NCBI RefSeq assembly: GCF_004682055.1
Contig: NZ_QUZU01000021.1
Coordinates: 36,934-100,933, forward strand
Source: Pseudomonas kairouanensis
GTDB lineage: Bacteria; Pseudomonadota; Gammaproteobacteria; Pseudomonadales; Pseudomonadaceae
DNA length: 64,000 bases
Reading direction: 5' to 3'
The translations under genes were made by a program, and so were the position numbers. The notes under the pieces were generated by a model. The model searched no databases, was not told the DNA's origin, and worked only from the letters and a program-made list of their open reading frames with translations. The stretch's first letter is position 1. Each line of letters begins with the position of its first letter. Positions 57,888 to 64,000 of the stretch are shown here, in pieces.

Positions 57888-59245
57888 GAACGCTCCCGCT
57901 CGGCGAAAAGTGCTTCTACAAAGGGTTCGGCTTCAAAGGTGCGCAGATCGTCGATGCCTTCACCCACGCCGATATACCGAATCGGCAACCCGAACTGTTT
58001 GGCCAGGGCAAAGATCACGCCGCCCTTGGCCGTGCCGTCGAGCTTAGTCAATGCCAGGCCAGTCAGTTGGACCGTCTGGTTGAATTGCTTGGCCTGGCTG
58101 ATGGCGTTCTGACCGGTGCCGGCGTCGAGCACCAGCAGCACTTCATGCGGGGCGTCTGCGTCGAGCTTGCCGATCACGCGGCGCACTTTTTTCAGTTCTT
58201 CCATCAAGTTGTCTTTGGTGTGCAGGCGACCGGCGGTATCGGCGATCAGCACGTCGATGTTGCGGGCCTTGGCAGCTTGCACGGCGTCAAAAATCACCGA
58301 AGCGGAATCTGCGCCGGTGTGCTGGGCGATCACCGGGATCTTGTTGCGCTCGCCCCACACTTGCAGTTGCTCCACTGCAGCGGCACGGAAGGTGTCACCG
58401 GCAGCCAGCATGACTTTCTTGCCTTCGGACTGCAGCTTCTTGGCCAGTTTGCCAATGGTGGTGGTCTTGCCGGCGCCGTTGACGCCCACCACCAGGATCA
58501 CGAACGGCTTGTTCGGGGTGATCACCAGCGGTGCTTCCACCGGTTTGAGCATGGCGGCCAACTCGGCCTGCAGGGACTTGTAAAGAGCATCGGCGTCGGT
58601 CAGCTGCTTGCGCGCGACCTTCTGGGTGAGGCTCTGGATGATCACGGCGGTGGCTTCGACACCCACGTCGGCGGTGAGCAGGCGGGTTTCGATGTCTTCG
58701 AGCAGTTCGTCATCGATGACCTTTTTGCCCAGGAACAGGCTGGCCATGCCTTCGCCGATGCTGGCGCTGGTCTTGCTCAGGCCCTGTTTGAGGCGGGCGA
58801 AGAAGCCGGTCTTGCTGGTTTCGACAGCCGCAACGACGGGAACAGGCTCGACAGCCGCAGGCGCAGCCACTTCAACCACGGCCGGAATCGGCGGCGCGAC
58901 ATGCTCGGCCTGTACATCTTCGACCAGCGCCACGGGCTCTTCGGCCACCGGCAGTTCAGGCCACGGTTTGTGTTCGGGCTCAGGTTCTGGCTCTGGCACA
59001 ACCTCGGCGACCGGCTGCAACACCGGCTCGGCCATCGGCAACACCACCGGCGCTGGCGCAACCGGTTCGGCTTCTACTATAGGTTCAGGCGCTACAGGCT
59101 CAGGAATAGGTGCAGGAATCGGCTCATCCTGAACCTGTGGCTGTTCCTCGACGGTTTCCTGCGGCTTTTTGCGCAGCCATCCGAACAGGCCTTTCTTCTC
59201 GCCAGCCGGGGCTGGGGTCTTCTTGTCGTCGTTGGAACCAAACAT
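57884..59245 (-). CDS. ftsY: Signal recognition particle receptor FtsY
   Basis: FtsY receives SRP-ribosome complexes at the inner membrane. The 453-residue product starts MFGSNDDKKTPAPAGEKKGLFGWLRKK, an amphipathic membrane-binding start. An acidic, Pro/Val/Glu-rich A domain with repeated PEPV/EPVA units runs to about residue 140. The NG domain follows with GVNGAGKTTTIGKLA, DTAGRLHTK and TKLDGTAKGG. A domains vary greatly in length, and this one is of ordinary size. Confidence 0.96.
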   Translation of the reverse strand: MFGSNDDKKTPAPAGEKKGLFGWLRKKPQETVEEQPQVQDEPIPAPIPEPVAPEPIVEAEPVAPAPVVLPMAEPVLQPVAEVVPEPEPEPEHKPWPELPVAEEPVALVEDVQAEHVAPPIPAVVEVAAPAAVEPVPVVAAVETSKTGFFARLKQGLSKTSASIGEGMASLFLGKKVIDDELLEDIETRLLTADVGVEATAVIIQSLTQKVARKQLTDADALYKSLQAELAAMLKPVEAPLVITPNKPFVILVVGVNGAGKTTTIGKLAKKLQSEGKKVMLAAGDTFRAAAVEQLQVWGERNKIPVIAQHTGADSASVIFDAVQAAKARNIDVLIADTAGRLHTKDNLMEELKKVRRVIGKLDADAPHEVLLVLDAGTGQNAISQAKQFNQTVQLTGLALTKLDGTAKGGVIFALAKQFGLPIRYIGVGEGIDDLRTFEAEPFVEALFAERERS

Positions 59246-59353
59246 GGAGACGGCTATCTCAAGGTAGCGACGCGCCATCAGGCGCGTCGGTAAATAAAAT
59301 TCGATGCGTAACAGACTGTTTTTTAGCCAGCTCGTTCATGCGCAACATTTTGT

Positions 59354-59372
59354 AAGGCCTAAATCGGGCCTT
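59354..59372. other. Small hairpin in the ftsY/M16 divergent gap
   Basis: TAAGGCC and GGCCTTA form a 7-bp stem with a 7-base loop in the 232-base shared upstream region. Nothing else is obvious there. It could be an operator or chance. Confidence 0.25.
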
Positions 59373-59477
59373 AACAGGGCAGCCGCAGTGGCCGTCCCTA
59401 AGTCGGATCAGTATCCTAGCACCTCCTCGCCCGCCGACGCTAAGACCAAGCGGGCAGCCCAACAGGTTTAAAAACGA

Positions 59478-60833
59478 ATGAATGCTCTAGCCCGCCACGC
59501 CGCAGGCCTGCTGTTCAGCACAGTTTGTCTGCCTCTTTCAGCCCTGGCTGCCGACCCACAACCCACCCATGAATTCACCCTCGACAACGGCCTGAAGGTG
59601 GTCGTGCGCGAAGACCATCGCGCGCCGGTGGTGGTTTCCCAGGTTTGGTACAAGGTGGGTTCGAGCTACGAAACCCCAGGCCAGACCGGTTTGTCCCACG
59701 CCCTGGAGCACATGATGTTCAAGGGCAGCGCCAAGGTCGGCCCAGGCGAAGCCTCGCTGATCCTGCGCGACCTGGGCGCCGAAGAAAACGCCTTCACCAG
59801 CGACGACTACACCGCCTACTACCAGGTGCTGGCCCGCGACCGCCTGGGCGTGGCGTTCGAGCTGGAAGCCGATCGCATGGCCAGCCTGCGCCTGCCGGCC
59901 GATGAGTTCAGCCGCGAAATCGAGGTAATCAAGGAAGAGCGCCGCCTGCGCACCGACGATAACCCGATGTCCAAGGCCTACGAGCGCTTCAAGGCCATGG
60001 CCTTCCCGGCCAGCGGCTACCACACGCCGACCATCGGCTGGATGGCCGACCTTGACCGCATGAAGGTCGAGGAACTTCGCCACTGGTACCAGTCCTGGTA
60101 CGTGCCCAACAACGCCACCCTGGTGGTAGTGGGCGACGTGACGCCGGACGAGGTCAAGACCCTGGCCCAACGCTACTTTGGCCCTATCGCCAAGCGTGAC
60201 GTACCGCCGGCCAAGATCCCGATGGAACTGGCCGAGCCCGGTGAACGCCTGCTGACCATGCGCGTACAGACCCAACTGCCCAGCGTGATCCTGGGTTTCA
60301 ACGTACCCGGCCTGGCCACCGCCGAAGACAAACGCTCGGTCCAGGCCCTGCGCCTGATCTCGGCCCTGCTGGACGGCGGCTACAGTGCACGCATCTCCGA
60401 GCAACTGGAGCGCGGTGAGGAATTGGTTTCCGCCGCCTCCACCAACTACGACGCCTACACCCGTGGCGATACCTTGTTCACCCTCTCGGCCACGCCCAAC
60501 CAGCAGAAGAAAAAGACCATTGCCCAAGCCGAAGCCGGCCTGTGGCGCCTGCTGGACGAACTCAAGGCCAAGCCACCGACCGCCGCTGAACTGGAACGCA
60601 TCCGCGCCCAGGTCATTGCCGGCCTGGTCTACCAGCGTGACTCCATCACCAGCCAAGCCACGGCCATTGGCTCGCTGGAAACGGTGGGCCTGTCCTGGAA
60701 GCTGATGGACACCGAACTTGCCGACCTGCAAAGCGTGACCCCGGAAGATATCCAAAAGGCCGCGCGCACCTATTTCACCCGCGAACGTCTCAGCGTCGCC
60801 CATGTTCTGCCTCAGGAGACCGCTCATGAGTGA
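59478..60833 (+). CDS. M16 family zinc protease, catalytic subunit
   Basis: A 451-residue exported M16B peptidase. The signal peptide ends SALAAD. The inverted zinc motif HxxEH is present at His74-Glu77-His78 in SHALEHMMFKG, with the third ligand in the EVIKEERRLRTDDNP region. EENAFTSDDYTAYYQ supports the active site. It overlaps the next M16 gene by 8 bases. M16B enzymes of this type work as heterodimers of one active and one inactive chain. Confidence 0.94.
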   Translation: MNALARHAAGLLFSTVCLPLSALAADPQPTHEFTLDNGLKVVVREDHRAPVVVSQVWYKVGSSYETPGQTGLSHALEHMMFKGSAKVGPGEASLILRDLGAEENAFTSDDYTAYYQVLARDRLGVAFELEADRMASLRLPADEFSREIEVIKEERRLRTDDNPMSKAYERFKAMAFPASGYHTPTIGWMADLDRMKVEELRHWYQSWYVPNNATLVVVGDVTPDEVKTLAQRYFGPIAKRDVPPAKIPMELAEPGERLLTMRVQTQLPSVILGFNVPGLATAEDKRSVQALRLISALLDGGYSARISEQLERGEELVSAASTNYDAYTRGDTLFTLSATPNQQKKKTIAQAEAGLWRLLDELKAKPPTAAELERIRAQVIAGLVYQRDSITSQATAIGSLETVGLSWKLMDTELADLQSVTPEDIQKAARTYFTRERLSVAHVLPQETAHE

Positions 60834-62316
60834 TCGCAAAAGCAGCCGCCTGATCTTTCCCGGCCTGGTGGTCGTTACCCTGATCGCTGCCAGCGCCGTG
60901 TACTTCCTGCGCCCGAGCGAATCGGTCGCCAGCCCGGCGCTGGAAAAAGCCCAATCGGCCAACAAACTGCAGTCGTTGGCTGAGCTGGATGGCAAAGCGC
61001 CAACTAACCGCAAGCTCGACGTGCAAACCTGGACCACCGCCGAAGGCGCCAAGGTGCTGTTCGTCGAAGCCCATGAGCTGCCGATGTTCGACATGCGCAT
61101 CCTGTTCGCCGCCGGCAGCAGCCAGGACGGCGACGTACCGGGCCTGGCGCTGATGACCAACGCCATGCTCAACGAGGGTGTGCCGGGCAAGGACGTAAGC
61201 CAGATCGCCCGTGACTTCGAGGGTTTGGGTGCAGACTTTGGCAATGGCGCCTACCGCGACATGGCGCTGGTGTCCTTGCGCAGCCTGAGCGACAGCGACA
61301 AACGCGACGCCGCCCTCAAGTTGTTTGACGAGGTCATCGGCAAGCCCACCTTCCCCGCCGACTCCCTGGCGCGGATCAAGAACCAGATCCTCGCCGGTTT
61401 CGAATACCAGAAGCAGAACCCGGCCAAGCTGGCCAGCCTTGAACTGTTCAAGCGCCTCTACGGCGACCACCCCTACGCGCACCCGAGCGAGGGCACGCCG
61501 CAGAGTGTTCCGAAGATTTCCCTGGCGCAGTTGCAGGCGTTCCACGCCAAGGCTTACGCAGCGGGTAACGCCGTGATTGCGGTGGTGGGCGACCTCACCC
61601 GCGCCGAGGCCGAAGCCATGACCGCCAAAGTCTCGGCCTCGCTGCCCAAAGGCCCGGCCCTGGCGAAAATCGCCCAGCCGACCGAGCCCAAGGCTGGCCT
61701 GAGCCATATCGAGTTTCCGTCCAAGCAGACGCACTTGCTGTTCGCCCAACTGGGCATTGACCGTGCCGACCCGGACTACGCAGCCTTGTCCCTGGGCAAC
61801 CAGATCCTCGGCGGCGGTGGCTTTGGCACCCGCCTGATGAGCGAAGTGCGCGAAAAACGCGGCCTGACCTACGGCGTGTACTCCGGTTTCTCGCCGATGC
61901 AGGTACGCGGCCCGTTCATGATCAACCTGCAGACCCGCGCCGAAATGAGCGGCGGCACCCTGCGCCTGGTGGAAGACGTGGTCGCCGACTACCTCAAGAC
62001 CGGCCCAACGCAAAAAGAACTGGATGACGCCAAGCGCGAGCTGGCCGGCAGCTTCCCGCTGTCCACCGCGAGCAACGCCGATATCGTCGGGCAACTGGGT
62101 GCGATGGGTTTCTACAACCTGCCGCTAAGCTATCTTGAGGATTTCATGAAACAATCCCAGGCCCTGACCGTAGAGCAGGTCAAGGCTGCAATGAACAAAC
62201 ACTTGAGCGCCGACAAGATGGTCATCGTGACCGCCGGCCCGACGACTGCGCAAAAGCCACTACCGCCCCCCACTGATAAACCCGCCGAGCAGCCGCTCGG
62301 GGTTCCGGAGCATTAA
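60826..62316 (+). CDS. M16 family protease, non-catalytic partner
   Basis: A 496-residue M16B protein from ATG 60826, with an N-terminal membrane anchor (LIFPGLVVVTLIAASAVYFL). The place of the HxxEH motif reads LMTNAMLNEGVPGKD, so the zinc site is lost. The later substrate-arm motif GGGGFGTRLMSEVREKRGLTYGVYSGF, with the conserved Arg-Tyr pair, is kept. This is the pattern of an inactive subunit that shapes substrate binding for the upstream enzyme. It ends in an overlap with rsmD (TAATG). Confidence 0.94.
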   Translation: MSDRKSSRLIFPGLVVVTLIAASAVYFLRPSESVASPALEKAQSANKLQSLAELDGKAPTNRKLDVQTWTTAEGAKVLFVEAHELPMFDMRILFAAGSSQDGDVPGLALMTNAMLNEGVPGKDVSQIARDFEGLGADFGNGAYRDMALVSLRSLSDSDKRDAALKLFDEVIGKPTFPADSLARIKNQILAGFEYQKQNPAKLASLELFKRLYGDHPYAHPSEGTPQSVPKISLAQLQAFHAKAYAAGNAVIAVVGDLTRAEAEAMTAKVSASLPKGPALAKIAQPTEPKAGLSHIEFPSKQTHLLFAQLGIDRADPDYAALSLGNQILGGGGFGTRLMSEVREKRGLTYGVYSGFSPMQVRGPFMINLQTRAEMSGGTLRLVEDVVADYLKTGPTQKELDDAKRELAGSFPLSTASNADIVGQLGAMGFYNLPLSYLEDFMKQSQALTVEQVKAAMNKHLSADKMVIVTAGPTTAQKPLPPPTDKPAEQPLGVPEH

Positions 62317-62924
62317 TGGCCAGTTCATCTCGCCCGAAAAAACCTGTCCACAACGTGCATAACGGTGTGGGCCAACTGCGCATCATTGGCGGTGAATGGG
62401 GCAGCCGCAAGCTGAGCTTCCCCGACGTGGTAGGCCTGCGCCCCACGCCGGACCGCGTGCGCGAAACCCTGTTCAACTGGCTGGCGCCGTACATCGGCGG
62501 CGCCAAGGTGCTGGACCCGTTCGCGGGGAGCGGCGCCTTGTTCCTGGAGGCGCTGTCCCGTGGCGCCGCCCAGGCTCAGGCGCTGGATGCGAGCAATGTG
62601 GCGGTTTCCAGCCTCAAGGAGCACCTGGGCACCCTGCGCTGCACCAACGGTCAGGTACAAACCGCCGATGCCCTGCGCTACCTGGAAACCCAGCCGGCCA
62701 GCGAATACGACGTGGTATTCCTCGACCCGCCGTTCAACCAGAACCTGCTGCCCACCGTGTGTACGCTGCTGGAAGAGCGCCAGTGGCTGGCGCCGGACGC
62801 GTGGATCTACACTGAAAGCGAGACCGCGCCGTCCACCCTGGGCCTGCCGGGCTCATGGCGCCTGCACCGGGAGCAGAAGTCAGGGCGGGTGTATTACGCG
62901 TTGTGGCAACGCAGCGCCGCTTAA
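62316..62924 (+). CDS. rsmD: 16S rRNA (guanine966-N2)-methyltransferase RsmD
   Basis: RsmD methylates G966 of 16S rRNA. The 202-residue product shows LRIIGGEWGSRKLSFPDVVGLRPTPDRVRETLFNWL, motif I VLDPFAGSGALFLEALSRGA and the catalytic DPPF in VVFLDPPFNQNLLP. The first base overlaps the M16 stop codon. The length is typical. Confidence 0.96.
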   Translation: MASSSRPKKPVHNVHNGVGQLRIIGGEWGSRKLSFPDVVGLRPTPDRVRETLFNWLAPYIGGAKVLDPFAGSGALFLEALSRGAAQAQALDASNVAVSSLKEHLGTLRCTNGQVQTADALRYLETQPASEYDVVFLDPPFNQNLLPTVCTLLEERQWLAPDAWIYTESETAPSTLGLPGSWRLHREQKSGRVYYALWQRSAA

Positions 62925-62939
62925 CCTGTAGTGAGCTTG

Positions 62940-63923
62940 ATGACCCCCTTCAAACCCGCGTTCGGCCTCGGCAACCCCCACCTGCAAACCCTGTGGGGGC
63001 CGCTGTGGCGCCCCACTACCCATATCGAGCGCCAACGCGAACGCCTGTGGCTTGAAGACGGCGACTTCCTCGACCTCGACTGGCACGGCCCCCATGACGC
63101 GAAAGCGCCATTGGTGCTGGTGCTGCACGGGCTGACCGGCTCGTCCAACTCGCCCTACGTGGCCGGGCTGCAAAAGGCCCTGGCGGCTCAAGGCTGGGCC
63201 AGCGCAGCGCTGAACTGGCGCGGCTGCTCCGGCGAACCCAACCTGTTGGCACGCAGTTATCACTCCGGCGCCAGTGAAGACCTGGCGGCGGCGATTGCCC
63301 ATCTGCGCACAAAGCGGCCGTTGGCGCCGCTGTATGCGGTGGGGTATTCGCTGGGGGGCAATGTGTTGCTCAAGCACTTGGGCGAAACGGGTGAAGCTTC
63401 AGGGCTACAGGGCGCTGCGGCGGTGTCGGTGCCGTTTCGTCTGGATCAATGCGCGGACCGCATTGGCCTGGGCTTCTCGCGGGTGTATCAGAAGCACTTC
63501 ATGCGTGAAATGCTGGCGTATATCCGCGTCAAACAAAGCCGCTTTGTGCAGGATGGCCGGGCTGACGGGCTCAAGACCCTTGAGGCCCTTGGCTCGCTGG
63601 AAAAGATGCGCACCTTCTGGGATTTTGACGGGCGGGTGACGGCGCCGCTGCATGGCTTCTTGAGTGCCGAAGACTATTATCGCCGCGCGTCGAGTCGGTA
63701 TTACTTGGGTGAGATTCGTACGCCGACGCTGATTATTCACGCCGCCGATGACCCGTTTGTATTCGCTCACAGCTTGCCTGAGGCTAGCGAATTGTCGGCG
63801 TGCACTGAGTTCGAGCTGACGACGAAAGGCGGGCACGTGGGGTTTGTGGATGGATCACTCAAGCATCCAACTTACTACCTCGAACGCCGCATCCCCCAAT
63901 GGCTACTGAAACAACACGTTTAA
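62940..63923 (+). CDS. yheT: YheT family alpha/beta hydrolase
   Basis: A 327-residue hydrolase from ATG 62940; a GTG three codons earlier is possible, and neither has a strong ribosome site. FGLGNPHLQTLWGPLWRP is the YheT opening. LVLVLHGLTGSSNSPYVAGLQ forms the oxyanion region. The nucleophile Ser lies in AVGYSLGGNVLLKHLGE, the Asp in HAADDPFVF and the His in TKGGHVGFVDG. An esterase-type role is likely; the substrate is unknown. It follows rsmD by 15 bases. Confidence 0.92.
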   Translation: MTPFKPAFGLGNPHLQTLWGPLWRPTTHIERQRERLWLEDGDFLDLDWHGPHDAKAPLVLVLHGLTGSSNSPYVAGLQKALAAQGWASAALNWRGCSGEPNLLARSYHSGASEDLAAAIAHLRTKRPLAPLYAVGYSLGGNVLLKHLGETGEASGLQGAAAVSVPFRLDQCADRIGLGFSRVYQKHFMREMLAYIRVKQSRFVQDGRADGLKTLEALGSLEKMRTFWDFDGRVTAPLHGFLSAEDYYRRASSRYYLGEIRTPTLIIHAADDPFVFAHSLPEASELSACTEFELTTKGGHVGFVDGSLKHPTYYLERRIPQWLLKQHV

Positions 63924-63924
63924 G

Positions 63925-64000
63925 AAATGTGGGAGCGGGCTTGCTCGCGAATGCAGAGTGTCAGTCGATACATGTGTGACTGACCCACCGCCTTCGCGAG
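63925..64000. repeat. REP pair, family C, cut by the window end
   Basis: GTGGGAGCGGGCTTGCTCGCGAA begins at 63928 and the first bases of the inverted arm (CTTCGCGAG) reach the window end. The inner arms read GCAGAGTGTCAG and CTGACCCACCGC. Confidence 0.88.

Overview
The window is a stretch of Pseudomonas chromosome, most likely from the P. fluorescens group. The evidence is high-GC coding with few gaps, gene order I recall from the P. aeruginosa PAO1 region around PA0368-PA0432, and abundant Pseudomonas-type REP/REPIN palindromes. No tRNA, rRNA, insertion sequence, prophage or CRISPR array was seen. The left edge cuts a minus-strand gene and the right edge cuts a REP pair.

Layout. 0-8.7 kb: a cut gene of unknown function, a formate/nitrite-type channel, a thioesterase, then ahcY behind an SAH riboswitch followed by metF (methyl cycle), an orphan glycosyltransferase-like gene, a periplasmic binding protein and the RNA helicase rhlE. 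8.8-12.4 kb: YceI/cytochrome b561, then bioA-rsmE. 12.5-26.3 kb looks like accessory metabolism relative to PAO1: a D-amino-acid-dehydrogenase-like/RidA/binding-protein cassette with a divergent LysR regulator, trhA, a complete malonate decarboxylase locus (mdcABCDEGH-madLM with mdcR), and two small unknown genes. 26.5-36.4 kb: the twitching chemosensory cluster pilGHIJ-chpA-chpC without the methyltransferase (pilK) or methylesterase (chpB) genes. 36.6-42.6 kb: gshB, a TonB3-like transducer, algH-ruvX and pyrR-pyrB-pyrC' (the last a catalytically dead dihydroorotase). 42.7-52 kb: a double TM2 protein, an NlpC/P60 peptidase, pilT without pilU, then yggS-proC-yggT, metX-metW, a DUF4426 gene, rdgB-hemW and a DUF3392 gene. 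52-64 kb: trmB, thiG-thiS, a DUF423 gene, mtgA, ftsY-ftsE-ftsX-rpoH, an M16 protease pair, rsmD and a YheT-type hydrolase.

Functionally, sulphur/methyl metabolism recurs (ahcY, metF, metX, metW). Type IV pilus control also recurs (pilGHIJ, chpA, chpC, tonB3, pilT), but in reduced form. Envelope biogenesis and secretion are represented by ftsYEX, mtgA, the M16 pair and NlpC/P60.

The most striking non-genic signal is the REP population: fifteen elements of three sequence families. All eight convergent gene junctions in the window carry a REP pair and none of the nine divergent junctions does. Two elements from different families carry the same 16-base insert in one arm, one pair is arranged inside-out, and one has collapsed to a perfect single hairpin.
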